A stretch of 64,000 nucleotides of DNA from Anaerolineaceae bacterium (lineage in GTDB: Bacteria; Chloroflexota; Anaerolineae; Aggregatilineales; Phototrophicaceae). Under the pieces are notes generated by a model. That model ran no database searches. It was not told where the DNA came from and worked only from the letters and a program-made list of their open reading frames with translations. Shown here piece after piece: positions 1-8,628 of the stretch. Made by a program: the position numbers and the translations under genes. Position 1 is the stretch's first letter. Each line of letters starts with the position of its first letter. Location of the stretch: positions 2,418,001 to 2,482,000 of the forward strand of contig JACKCF010000001.1 of NCBI GenBank assembly GCA_020634165.1. The letters run 5' to 3'.

Positions 1-364
1 CAAGGGTGCCGCCAGAAAAGCCCAATCCGCGTCCGCTCATCTTAGCCACGGGAACGCCCATTGAAGCTACCAAAGGCAAAACAACCAGTGTGGTTTTGTC
101 GCCGACGCCACCGGAGGAATGCTTGTCAACAGCGTAGTCAATGACACCTGACAGGTCCATCATTTTGCCAGAGTGGGCCATTGCCTGGGTCAATGTCACA
201 GTTTCCTGGCGATCCATCCCGCGCCAGTAAATCGCCATTAGCAACGCCGCTGCCTGATAGTCTGGCAAGTCGCCTTTTGTATAATTTTCAATGAAAAAAT
301 GGATCTCTTCGGCGCTTAATGGTTGCCCATCACGCTTGTTCTGAATAATATCAACGGCACGCAT
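1..364 (-). CDS. Pyrimidine-nucleoside (thymidine) phosphorylase, N-terminal part
   Basis: Partial gene running off the left edge; 121 residues are visible from an ATG at 364 with AGGAG just upstream (371-376 on the complement). Residues 81-92 read KHSSGGVGDKTT and residues 109-119 MSGRGLGFSGG, the phosphate/nucleoside-binding signature of the thymidine and pyrimidine-nucleoside phosphorylase family (glycosyltransferase family 3 fold). The enzyme splits thymidine or uridine with phosphate into base plus (deoxy)ribose-1-phosphate in the cytosol. The N-terminal helical domain (residues 1-65) is intact. The visible part cannot separate DeoA from the broader Pdp type. It is divergent from the next gene with only 26 bp between them. 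Confidence 0.9.
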   Translation of the reverse strand, partial: MRAVDIIQNKRDGQPLSAEEIHFFIENYTKGDLPDYQAAALLMAIYWRGMDRQETVTLTQAMAHSGKMMDLSGVIDYAVDKHSSGGVGDKTTLVVLPLVASMGVPVAKMSGRGLGFSGGTL

Positions 365-390
365 CAATAGTCTCCTAGATTCGAGCGTAT

Positions 391-1014
391 ATGTTAAACA
401 CAATCGTTTTCATTTTTATCACGATGGTGGCTTTTGCCATCATCCACAGCCTGACGGCTGATGCCCGCTTTAAGGCATGGGTTGCTGCAACATTTGGTCA
501 ACGAGCATATGAAGGCTGGTATCGTCTGATCTACAATGCCTTATCATTCGTCATGATCATGCCGATTACCGCATACGTCTTTCTCGGCGGCGACGTCTTG
601 TTCCAGCCATCGGATTCGTTGCGACCTATTTTCCTCATTCTACAAGCAATTGGCCTGGCCGGGGCGGGTCTTTCCCTTTTGCAGATTGACCTGCTGCGAT
701 TCGCTGGATTAAAACAAGTGTATGCCTGGGCGACTGGCAAGGCACTCCCATTAGCAGCAGAAAAGCTACAGACAGATGGCATCTACCGATATGTGCGCCA
801 TCCTTTATATCTTTTCTCCCTCATGATTCTGTGGACAACGGTACCGATGACAGATCGCATATTCGTTTACAATATGGCGGCAACGCTCTACTTTTTTATC
901 GGTGGGCTGTGGCTGGAAGAAAAGCGAATGCTGCACTTTTATGGTGATGACTACGCCAGTTATCGGGAAAGAGTCCCTGCACTGGTTCCTTTTACAAAAA
1001 GATTACATTTCTAG
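391..1014 (+). CDS. Membrane methyltransferase, isoprenylcysteine carboxyl methyltransferase/NnrU-like
   Basis: A 207-residue integral membrane protein with about five or six hydrophobic segments. The C-terminal half carries GIYRYVRHPLY (about residues 131-141) followed by an EEK...YGDDYASYRERV tail, the S-adenosylmethionine-binding pattern of the ICMT/PEMT superfamily that also includes NnrU-like proteins. The acceptor (lipid, thiol or protein) cannot be read from sequence. No clear Shine-Dalgarno precedes the ATG. It is divergently arranged with the phosphorylase, so they probably share a short promoter region. Confidence 0.75.
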   Translation: MLNTIVFIFITMVAFAIIHSLTADARFKAWVAATFGQRAYEGWYRLIYNALSFVMIMPITAYVFLGGDVLFQPSDSLRPIFLILQAIGLAGAGLSLLQIDLLRFAGLKQVYAWATGKALPLAAEKLQTDGIYRYVRHPLYLFSLMILWTTVPMTDRIFVYNMAATLYFFIGGLWLEEKRMLHFYGDDYASYRERVPALVPFTKRLHF

Positions 1015-1136
1015 ACGGCACTTTAATAATCGTGTAAGCTACCTTATCCAATTTTCCGGTACTCTATAGCCATTAAGTTGGCATCGTGTGGCCATCAATA
1101 CCCAAATTGATTCCCTTGATAAGTGAGGACGTGCTC

Positions 1137-1835
1137 ATGACATTGTCAGGAAAACGCAAGAATGACAGCAAAAACAGCCAGATGATTATCATCGTCGGCA
1201 TTCTCGTTGTGGCTGTTATTGCCGCTGGCGTTGCAATTTTTGTTTCTACCAACAACAGCTCCCTGGGTCTAGCTGATATTGATTACTCTGAAATTCCGCA
1301 AAGCAGAACCGAAGATGGTGCCTTCGTGCTGGGCAACGAAGATGCCCCGGTGACCTTTGTATTGTTTGAAGATTTCCTTTGCCCACATTGCCAGGAATAT
1401 CAGCCGGCGGTACATGATATGATTGCAGGGTTGGTTGCGACCGGACAGGCAAAGATGGAATTCAGGATGGTACAGACGAACCAGGTATCTTACATTCCGT
1501 TTAGTCTGGCAGAGTGCGCTAATATCATAGAGCCAGGTTCTTTCTGGGATGCACACGATACCATGTTTGAACTGGCATCAGCCCGTACTTTTAATGAAAA
1601 TACGCCGCGCGAATTCGCCGAGCAAATGGATATCCCTTATGGTGACCTGTTGACGTGCCAACCTACGGCAACGCAGTATCAGGTCGATGGGCAGTTTGTG
1701 CAACGGTTCGACTGGTTCACAGGAACTCCGGCTGTCGGTGTTCGCTTCAACGATGGTCCGGTGCAGCAGAATGCACTGCTTAGTGGTCGCCCGACCCTAC
1801 CCCAGTTTGAGCAAGTCGTCGCAATGGCTCAGTAG
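1137..1835 (+). CDS. Membrane-anchored DsbA-family thiol-disulfide oxidoreductase
   Basis: The ATG at 1137 is chosen because GAGG lies about 8 nt upstream; an in-frame ATG at 1086 would add 17 residues without a ribosome site. The 232-residue product has a short basic N-terminus, one transmembrane helix (residues 16-37) and an extracytoplasmic thioredoxin-fold domain. CPHC at residues 82-85 is the redox-active motif, and a GTPAVGV segment near residue 200 supplies the cis-proline loop. This is the usual layout of the anchored DsbA-like proteins of Gram-positive and Chloroflexota lineages, acting on secreted proteins. No DsbB or VKOR partner is adjacent. Confidence 0.88.
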   Translation: MTLSGKRKNDSKNSQMIIIVGILVVAVIAAGVAIFVSTNNSSLGLADIDYSEIPQSRTEDGAFVLGNEDAPVTFVLFEDFLCPHCQEYQPAVHDMIAGLVATGQAKMEFRMVQTNQVSYIPFSLAECANIIEPGSFWDAHDTMFELASARTFNENTPREFAEQMDIPYGDLLTCQPTATQYQVDGQFVQRFDWFTGTPAVGVRFNDGPVQQNALLSGRPTLPQFEQVVAMAQ

Positions 1836-1859
1836 TTGAGACAATGCTTCAAAACGCAG

Positions 1860-1892
1860 AAGAGCCTGACAATTCAGGCTCTTTCTGTTTTT
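1860..1892. terminator. Intrinsic terminator, convergent genes
   Basis: A 10-bp perfect stem (1860-1869 with 1874-1883), loop CAAT, then a T-rich run to 1892. It lies between the convergent DsbA-like and CpaF-like genes and could serve both strands, though the T run is better on the plus strand. Confidence 0.85.
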
Positions 1893-1910
1893 GGGACTAT
1901 GATAGTGCAC

Positions 1911-3242
1911 TCAGAGTTGGTTACACAGTTCTTTCTCCGTTCGCTCCAGGCCTTCCCAACCCTTAGCAACCAACGGAACATAATCGTAGTAACCGGACTC
2001 ATCTGCTGATGGCTGCCACTCCGCAATTTCAACCAATTCAATGCGATCACGGCGACGTTTGAGGACAATTACAAACGGCAACCTCTCATAGAGTCTTGTA
2101 ACCATCGCCTCCGACATGGCTGAGTCGGCGCGACGGGCAAGCATACTGAGGCCACTACGGATTCGTTTGGAATCGGAAGCACCACGAACAACCCACATTT
2201 GCCGCAGGTTATGTTCATATGATAAAAGTGGTGCAACAGCCTCGGCTTCATCGGCGCGCACCTCATCCAAAACTATCGCGCCAGGTTGTGATTCCAGAGC
2301 TTCCGCAATCCGCTGGGCGAAGGTTATGCCAGGATTATCGCCAATGGGCCACGCCACCTTGCTGCCATGCGCTCCCTCAGGCAGCAATAGCTCACCAGCC
2401 CATTCAACAGAATGCAATTCGCTACCTAAGTTAGCTTCCGAAAGCATCGTGGACATCAGTGCCGTTTTGCCGGACTCGGTTTCGCCAACAATCGCAAACC
2501 CATAAGCAGATTGCGCTAATCTCCGCAGGAAATCCGCCGCGACTTCATTCATCATGCCGTGCGCTACCCAGGCAGTCAAAGGGATAACTCCGGATGGATG
2601 GACACGAATATCCGCCATGACATCAGCGCTGAATGGCGGCGAAACCACGTTCACATTGACTGCTCTACCGTTGATTCGCAATCCAGCTTCCACAATAGGA
2701 ATGTCTGAGCGAATCTCGGCACCTGCATCTTTGAGCAGCCGTTTGATCGTGCGGCGGACGTGATGCCAATCCTCAAACATATTGTTTTGTGGAACCAGTT
2801 CAGCCCCAGGGCCAAAACGCACCGCGATGCCCTGCCGATTTTCCAATGAGATGGTTGTCACTTTCGGATCAGCAAAAAGCAGATCAAGCGGGCCGTAGCC
2901 AAAGATTTCACTATAGGCATATTGCAAAATCCGCGCTTTCTCCGATAGTGAAAGCTGGACGGACTCCACACCCATTACGTAGTCGGCAACTTCGCGAACC
3001 AGACTGCGGCGCTTTGCTTCCGAATCTGCTTCTATCAGTGCCTGAGATGCTTCGTCGAATTCGATGTTAAATTCCTCGACGATGCGTTCAGCCAATCCAG
3101 CCATCGAAACAACGCGGCCCCGTTCTGTTGTGACGAAGTGAGGTTCTTGACCAGGTGGCATCTCGTGGCTTGCATCATGTTGTTGATCGTCGCTTGAAGG
3201 AAAATCCGTTTCTGTGTTTTCGCTGTCATTCGTATCGCTCAA
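1911..3242 (-). CDS. CpaF/VirB11-like secretion ATPase, divergent and orphan
   Basis: A 443-residue protein starting at TTG (3242), with GGGAG about 9 nt upstream. It matches the type II/IV secretion ATPase family: an N-terminal helical region with FGYGPLD (about 114-120), Walker A GETESGKT (253-260) and a Walker B-like AIVLDEVRADEAEA (322-335). The His box normally seen as GHxGSxxTxHA is absent; that region reads SYEHNLRQMWVVRGAS. Residues 1-35 are acidic and low complexity. No TadB/C, pilin or other pilus genes flank it. It could be a regulatory or repurposed ATPase rather than a pilus motor; Walker A looks usable. Confidence 0.75.
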   Translation of the reverse strand: MSDTNDSENTETDFPSSDDQQHDASHEMPPGQEPHFVTTERGRVVSMAGLAERIVEEFNIEFDEASQALIEADSEAKRRSLVREVADYVMGVESVQLSLSEKARILQYAYSEIFGYGPLDLLFADPKVTTISLENRQGIAVRFGPGAELVPQNNMFEDWHHVRRTIKRLLKDAGAEIRSDIPIVEAGLRINGRAVNVNVVSPPFSADVMADIRVHPSGVIPLTAWVAHGMMNEVAADFLRRLAQSAYGFAIVGETESGKTALMSTMLSEANLGSELHSVEWAGELLLPEGAHGSKVAWPIGDNPGITFAQRIAEALESQPGAIVLDEVRADEAEAVAPLLSYEHNLRQMWVVRGASDSKRIRSGLSMLARRADSAMSEAMVTRLYERLPFVIVLKRRRDRIELVEIAEWQPSADESGYYDYVPLVAKGWEGLERTEKELCNQL

Positions 3243-3436
3243 AGTAAAATACTCCCAGGTATTCTGGTATTCATTTGGGTTTTTGACGCACTGGCACCCC
3301 CATATAAGCGCCCAAAAATATTATATCTCGTTCGAGACTGTGTCCGTGTTATACTACGTCGCCGAATTCTAACGGCTTGAATCCTGCATCCTTATGGTAG
3401 GATTGCCACGGATGCTTAACAATCAGCGAGTGTACC
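3243..3436 (+). promoter_or_regulatory. Divergent promoter region with hyphenated palindrome
   Basis: This 194-bp region lies between the CpaF-like gene (minus) and the PfkB-type kinase (plus). TATACT at 3350-3355 is a good -10 hexamer for the kinase, but no convincing -35 sits 16-18 nt upstream. Five-base arms TCTCG/CGAGA flank TT at 3326-3337, just where a repressor or activator could act. Assignment is by pattern only. Confidence 0.35.
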
Positions 3437-4414
3437 ATGAACATAGTTGTAACAGGCTCGATTGCCTATGATTACCTGATGCGGTTCCCAGGCAGCTTTA
3501 AGGAGCACATCCTGACAGAGGCCCTCCATCAGGTCAGTCTTAGCTTTTTGGTCGAGGAAATGACAAAACACTGGGGCGGGGTTGCGGCAAATATCGCGTT
3601 TACCCTTGCCCGTTTTGATTTACAGCCGAAACTGGTCGGCACTGTTGGGCGCGACTTCCAGGATTATCGCGATTGGCTTGACGACGCTGGCGTCGATACC
3701 AGCACTGTCAGGCAAATTGATGATGTCTTTACTGCGTCGTTCTTCTGCAATACGGATACCGAAAATAATCAGATCGCATCGTTCTATAGTGGCGCGATGG
3801 CCCACGCCAAGGACTATACACTCAAGGATGCCCTAGGTGGTAGCGAGCCGGATTTTGTCATTGTGTCGCCAAATGATCCGGCGGCAATGAGTAGCCTGAC
3901 CCAGGAATGCCGTGATAAGGGATACCGCTTCGTTTACGATCCGAGCCAGCAAGTCGCACGCCTGGACGGCAAAACACTCAAAAACGATATGCAGGGTGCC
4001 TTCGCGATGGTCGTCAACCATTATGAAGCCCATATCATTAGCGAAAAAACGGGCATGTCGCTGGATGAACTGCGCTCCGCGATTGATTTGCTAGTGATTA
4101 CTGAAGGCGGCGAAGGGTCTAAGATTTACACCAATGGCGATGTCATCAATGTGCCTGCATTTGCGCCGACTGAGATCAAGGACCCGACTGGTGCTGGTGA
4201 TGCTTTCCGGGCTGGTTTTATCGCGGGGCTGGCCTACGACCTCCCGCTGGAACTAGCAGGCGAGATCGGCGCATTATGCGCAACATACGCTCTCGAACAT
4301 ATCGGTCCGCAGGGCCATCGCTACACTCTTACTGAATTTATTGAGCGGTTCAGGGGCCATTCCCAGGATGGGCAGCGACTGGATGTACTGCTCAAGAACA
4401 GAGCAAAATCCTAA
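3437..4414 (+). CDS. PfkB-family carbohydrate/nucleoside kinase, possibly adenosine kinase
   Basis: A 325-residue ribokinase-fold protein. The N-terminus has the family GSIAYD motif (7-12) and a GG...N segment around residue 47 for substrate binding. The C-terminal signature DPTGAGDAF (249-257) contains the anion hole and the catalytic base Asp255. The family phosphorylates ribose, adenosine, fructose and related compounds with ATP. Adenosylhomocysteinase follows 116 bp downstream on the same strand and releases adenosine, so adenosine kinase is the most attractive role. That is a context argument; sequence alone does not prove the substrate. Confidence 0.8.
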   Translation: MNIVVTGSIAYDYLMRFPGSFKEHILTEALHQVSLSFLVEEMTKHWGGVAANIAFTLARFDLQPKLVGTVGRDFQDYRDWLDDAGVDTSTVRQIDDVFTASFFCNTDTENNQIASFYSGAMAHAKDYTLKDALGGSEPDFVIVSPNDPAAMSSLTQECRDKGYRFVYDPSQQVARLDGKTLKNDMQGAFAMVVNHYEAHIISEKTGMSLDELRSAIDLLVITEGGEGSKIYTNGDVINVPAFAPTEIKDPTGAGDAFRAGFIAGLAYDLPLELAGEIGALCATYALEHIGPQGHRYTLTEFIERFRGHSQDGQRLDVLLKNRAKS

Positions 4415-4436
4415 CAACAGAGGTCAAAGCGCGGTG

Positions 4437-4465
4437 ACGACATAGCGAAAACGCTATGGTACAAT
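4437..4465 (+). promoter_or_regulatory. Candidate ahcY promoter with hairpin in the spacer
   Basis: ACGACA (4437-4442) and TACAAT (4460-4465) are separated by 17 bp. The spacer is filled by a perfect 7-bp inverted repeat, CATAGCG/CGCTATG around AAAA (4441-4458). An operator overlapping the promoter is plausible. The -35 is weak, so the promoter assignment is moderate. Confidence 0.45.
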
Positions 4466-4530
4466 GCGCCTCACCTATCGTTTTTCGTTTAGACGCTTAT
4501 ATTGACTTCAATTGAACACACGGAGCAATA

Positions 4531-5790
4531 ATGACTGAGCATGATATTAAGGATTCAGAGTTAGCTACTGGCGGTCGGTACCGCATCGACTGGGCAGAAC
4601 AGGAGATGCCTGTTTTGCGTGCCATCCGCGAACGGTTTGAAAAAGAAAAACCGCTAAAGGGCCTGCGAGTGAGTGCATGCCTGCACGTCACGACTGAAAC
4701 CGCTAACCTGATGCGCACATTGCAGGCCGGTGGCGCTGATGTCGTCCTGGTGGCTTCCAACCCACTGTCTACACAGGATGATGTAGCTGCATCGTTGGTT
4801 GTCCACGATGAAATCCCCGTTTACGCTATTAAGGGCGAAGACAACGAGACCTATTACAAACACCTGCATGCTGCCATCGACCATAAGCCACAAGTAACCA
4901 TGGACGATGGTGCCGATCTCGTCAGCACCATTCATAAAGACCGTCGCGATGCACTGGAAACGATCATCGGTGGTACAGAAGAAACAACCACTGGTGTTAT
5001 CCGTCTGAAGGCGATGGCCAAAGACGGTGCGCTCGAATTCCCGGTGATTGCCGTCAACGACAGTGACACTAAGCATCTCTTCGACAACCGCTATGGCACA
5101 GGCCAGAGCACAATCGACGGTATCATCCGCGCAACCAACATCCTGCTCGCTGGCCGCAATGTTGTCGTTGGTGGTTACGGATGGTGCAGCCGTGGTATCG
5201 CGAATCGTGCATCCGGCATGGGCGCGAATGTCATCGTGACAGAAATTAACCCGATGCGCGCTCTGGAAGCAGTCATGGATGGCTATCGTGTGATGCCCAT
5301 GAGCGAAGCCGCAAAGATCGGTGATATTTTCGTTACAGCAACAGGCGACATCAATGTACTTGATGTCCACCATTTTGAAGCGATGAAGCCTGGCGCGATT
5401 GTCGCCAACAGCGGCCACTTCAACGTAGAAATCAACCTCAAGGGCCTCAACAAGATCGCCGATAGCGAACCGCGTCTGGTGCGCCCGTTTGTTGAAGAAT
5501 ATACGATCAAGGGCCGTCCGGTTTACGTCCTGGGCGAAGGTCGCCTGATTAACCTGGCAGCAGCCGAAGGCCATCCGGCGAGCGTTATGGATATGAGCTT
5601 CGCCAATCAGGCGCTTGGTGCTGAATTCATGATGGTCAACGCCAAGGAACTTAAGAACCAGGTCTATACCATTCCGGCAGATGTCGATATGGAAATTGCC
5701 CGCCTGAAGCTGGAAGCGATGGGTGTTGGTATCGACAAGCTGACTGCTGAACAGGAACATTACCTGAACCAATGGCAAGACGGAACCTAA
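4531..5790 (+). CDS. ahcY: Adenosylhomocysteinase (S-adenosyl-L-homocysteine hydrolase)
   Basis: A 419-residue protein, normal for the shorter prokaryotic form. It hydrolyses S-adenosylhomocysteine to adenosine and homocysteine using bound NAD+, removing the product inhibitor of methyltransferases. Visible motifs: SACLHVTTETANL in the substrate domain (about 49-61), DDGADL (about 126-131), the NAD-binding GGYGWCSRGIA (about 212-222), and the C-terminal NLAAAEGHP plus FANQAL segments. GGAG sits 6 nt before the ATG. The gene ends in a terminator-like hairpin. With the upstream kinase it forms a plausible SAM-recycling pair. Confidence 0.97.
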   Translation: MTEHDIKDSELATGGRYRIDWAEQEMPVLRAIRERFEKEKPLKGLRVSACLHVTTETANLMRTLQAGGADVVLVASNPLSTQDDVAASLVVHDEIPVYAIKGEDNETYYKHLHAAIDHKPQVTMDDGADLVSTIHKDRRDALETIIGGTEETTTGVIRLKAMAKDGALEFPVIAVNDSDTKHLFDNRYGTGQSTIDGIIRATNILLAGRNVVVGGYGWCSRGIANRASGMGANVIVTEINPMRALEAVMDGYRVMPMSEAAKIGDIFVTATGDINVLDVHHFEAMKPGAIVANSGHFNVEINLKGLNKIADSEPRLVRPFVEEYTIKGRPVYVLGEGRLINLAAAEGHPASVMDMSFANQALGAEFMMVNAKELKNQVYTIPADVDMEIARLKLEAMGVGIDKLTAEQEHYLNQWQDGT

Positions 5791-5807
5791 ACAATTGCTG
5801 AAAATGG

Positions 5808-5853
5808 AACAGGCTGGTACTGTTGCCCCAGAGGCGCTTTCCAGCCTGTTTTG
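5808..5853 (+). terminator. Terminator-like hairpin after ahcY
   Basis: A perfect 10-bp inverted repeat (5808-5817 with 5841-5850) is followed by TTTTG. The 23-nt loop is long, so efficiency is uncertain. Confidence 0.6.
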
Positions 5854-5930
5854 TATACTTGCTGATGCAATCCACGATTAACAATCGCGCAATCAACCAT
5901 TCATACTCGGTCATCGAAGGGAGAGAGAAT

Positions 5931-8450
5931 ATGAAACGGGTCCTACGCGCGTTAGCCATTCTCGTTTCACTTATCGTTTTAGCAGCCGCACTGCCTGTTG
6001 CAGCACAAGGTGACGGTTCCGCTCGGTTTGTCCATGTCATTCCAGGTGCATCGGCCATTGATGTGTATGTCAATGGTACGCTCGCCATCAGTGAATTGGC
6101 TTATGGCCAAGCCAGTGGCTACGTCAACATTCCAGCCCAATCAAATACCGTGACGGTTACGCCCAGTGGCATCAACACAACGGTGCTGTGGGAACAAACC
6201 GTAAATACGGCAGGCAGCACGGCAACTACCTATGTCGCATCTTCTGCAGAGACACCACGTTTTGATGCCTTCAATGACAATTTATCCAGTACGTCATTTG
6301 GCAATACTCGTCTGCTGCTGATCCATGCGATTGCAGGCGGTCCGGCCGTTGACGTGACGCTGGCTGAACCGGTTACGCTCAATGGCAGTTTGCAGGATGC
6401 AGGTACGGCGCTGGCAACCAATATGGCTTATTCAACATCGTTTGGTGCCTTTGACCTACCCGCACAGAATTACGTCGTAAATGTGTCCATTACAGGTACG
6501 ATTGATACTCTAATCAGCAACCTAGCACTACCGCTGGATGCCGGAACAAGCCATATTGCTATCATTCATGGCACCGCCGATAATCCAGCCGCGTTGGTTG
6601 CATCCAGCCAGACGACTGCACAAGCTGGCAATGGTTTTGTTCGCTTTGTCCATGCCGCGCCAGAAGCCCCAGCGGTTGACGTCTACGTCAACGACAGCCT
6701 GATTGCCCCTTCACTTGATCCAAGTGAACCGACCAAACATCTGGCACTACCGGCTGGCGAACACAGCGTACTGATACGTGTCGCCGGAACTGAGGACGAA
6801 GTCCTTAGTGGTAATCTCACCGTTGTCGAAGGTGAAGCACAGTCATTGGTTGTCCTTCCAGACGGCGATGGCGCGACTGTCAACGTCTTCCCGGACAATA
6901 TCAGCGGTGTCAATGAAACGACGGCTGTGGCCTCGGTCATTAATGCCATTCCTGATTCAACCGTATCGGTTGGCCTGAGCAATGGCACGACCATTGGCGA
7001 TGCCGCCTTCGGTGCTGCATCCAGTGCTGCGTCGTTTGAGCCAGGCAGCTATGTGGCCAATTACGATCTGGCCATCGGTGACGAATCCGGCACCTTGCAA
7101 ACCAATGCCACGACCTTCTATGGTGGTGTTTACTACAATCTGATTCTGCTGCCGGGCAGCATGTTTAACCCGCCGCAGTTGATGGTTGTCCCGACTGTAT
7201 TGTCGCAGGGTTTGACGAGTGCTCCTGGCATGGGCAGTATGACTATTGCCGGCGGTTCTATGTCCTCTGCGGAACAGCCAACCGAAGCACCTATCGCTGA
7301 GCCAACCCAGGAACAGGCAGCCGAAGTTGTACAGCCAGTTTCAACGCCTGCACCTGTTCAGAGTGCAGATGTCGTTACGGGTCGTGTTCTGCTGGACCCA
7401 GGTGCGAACCTGCATTTGCGTCAGTATCCGAGTGCCGATGCCTTCTCACTTGGTCTGGCACCCTCAGGTACCATCCTGACAGTGACCGCCCGTGAAGGTG
7501 GTCCTGTTGCGCTGGTTGAAGGTGAAGAACCCCCACCAGAAGCGGCAGATTATGTTGATCCGGCTACCCTGCTGGAAGACGAAGATGCTGATCTGATACC
7601 GGAAGAAACCTGGCTGCGCGTTGTCTACAGCACGCCTGATGGTGGCGAAATTGAGGCTTGGGTGAATGCCCTGTATCTCGATGTACGTGATTCCAAGGGT
7701 GATCTACAGCGTCTGGCGGACCTGCCAATATTCGGCAACAACGTCCCCGGTGAAGCCCGTAATACGGCTGTGACCCCGCCGCCAATCCCAGAGAACCGCG
7801 TGTCAGCTATCATCATGAACCTGAATCCGGGCGTGAGCCTGAATATCCGCCGTACACCGGAAACGGGTGGCGAAGTTCTCGAACGCCTGCCAAATGGCAC
7901 AGCTACCGAATTTGTGGGCCTTATCATGCCTGACGAAGATGGTGCACAGGATTGGGTTTTCGTGAGCTATTCACCAGCCGGTGGTGGTGTTATCACGGGT
8001 TGGGCAAGCCTGCTTTACCTGCGCTTCGAGTTCAATGGACGCAGCATCACACTGGATGAGATGAATGAGCGCGGCCTGCTAGAAGAAGCTGATCCTGAGC
8101 TGCGTGGTGCCATTCGCGGTGGTGCTTCCCAGGCTACAGCGCCAACACCTGATCCTACCCGTGATGCTTATGTCGCGGAAGTCAACCTGAACCCAGGTGC
8201 AAATCTACAGTTCCGGCTCACACCAGATGCCACATCGGAATCACTGAATCTGATCCCAAGTGGCAGCCGTCTTATCATCGATGGCCGTACCCCAGAAGGT
8301 GACTGGCTGCTCACCAACTATGACGGCCAGTCTGGTTGGGTCGCAGCAGATTTCGTTGTGCTCTCGTTCAATGGCCGCTTTGTGGATGTCATCGAGGTTC
8401 CGGTTGTGACCCTGCCCGAACCTGAGGCTGAAGCAACACAGGCTGGTTAA
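5931..8450 (+). CDS. Exported modular protein: two DUF4397 regions plus three SH3-like domains
   Basis: The start at 5931 is preferred over an upstream in-frame ATG because GGGAGAGAGA precedes it and the product then begins with a classic signal peptide (MKRVLRALAIL... ending LPVAAQ, about residue 26). The 839-residue product has two DUF4397-type regions, each opening with RFVH(V/A)xPxAxxxDVYVN (about residues 30 and 239). After a Pro/Glu-rich linker come three bacterial SH3-like repeats, each starting near LNPG or LDPGANL (about 485, 625, 750). Such proteins are thought to sit on or in the cell envelope; the ligand is unknown. The downstream lipoprotein shares the DUF4397 theme. Confidence 0.85.
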   Translation: MKRVLRALAILVSLIVLAAALPVAAQGDGSARFVHVIPGASAIDVYVNGTLAISELAYGQASGYVNIPAQSNTVTVTPSGINTTVLWEQTVNTAGSTATTYVASSAETPRFDAFNDNLSSTSFGNTRLLLIHAIAGGPAVDVTLAEPVTLNGSLQDAGTALATNMAYSTSFGAFDLPAQNYVVNVSITGTIDTLISNLALPLDAGTSHIAIIHGTADNPAALVASSQTTAQAGNGFVRFVHAAPEAPAVDVYVNDSLIAPSLDPSEPTKHLALPAGEHSVLIRVAGTEDEVLSGNLTVVEGEAQSLVVLPDGDGATVNVFPDNISGVNETTAVASVINAIPDSTVSVGLSNGTTIGDAAFGAASSAASFEPGSYVANYDLAIGDESGTLQTNATTFYGGVYYNLILLPGSMFNPPQLMVVPTVLSQGLTSAPGMGSMTIAGGSMSSAEQPTEAPIAEPTQEQAAEVVQPVSTPAPVQSADVVTGRVLLDPGANLHLRQYPSADAFSLGLAPSGTILTVTAREGGPVALVEGEEPPPEAADYVDPATLLEDEDADLIPEETWLRVVYSTPDGGEIEAWVNALYLDVRDSKGDLQRLADLPIFGNNVPGEARNTAVTPPPIPENRVSAIIMNLNPGVSLNIRRTPETGGEVLERLPNGTATEFVGLIMPDEDGAQDWVFVSYSPAGGGVITGWASLLYLRFEFNGRSITLDEMNERGLLEEADPELRGAIRGGASQATAPTPDPTRDAYVAEVNLNPGANLQFRLTPDATSESLNLIPSGSRLIIDGRTPEGDWLLTNYDGQSGWVAADFVVLSFNGRFVDVIEVPVVTLPEPEAEATQAG

Positions 8451-8476
8451 ACCAAGCAGAAACATACAATGCAGAG

Positions 8477-8510
8477 AAAAAGGCACTGTCTAAATGACGG
8501 TGCCTTTTTT
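8477..8510 (+). terminator. Strong intrinsic terminator
   Basis: The stem AAAAAGGCACTGTC pairs with GACGGTGCCTTTTTT around TAAAT, with one G-T wobble and six terminal Ts. It closes the DUF4397-SH3 gene. Confidence 0.92.
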
Positions 8511-8628
8511 GATTCAGACAGTGCAAATCACGCAATGATTGAGAAAAAAGCCGGATAGTCCTAGTTATGTGAATTGTAAGCCGGTGTAGAATAGGGAGTG
8601 GTTCACAACATCGGCGGAGGCCAGAGCA

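Noticed and set aside
4441..4530. SAH riboswitch before ahcY
   Set aside because: The leader has one simple hairpin and lacks the conserved core of known SAH riboswitches.
4654..5778. 374-codon minus-strand frame opposite adenosylhomocysteinase
   Set aside because: Shadow of a strongly conserved gene with no family motif; a by-product of codon bias.
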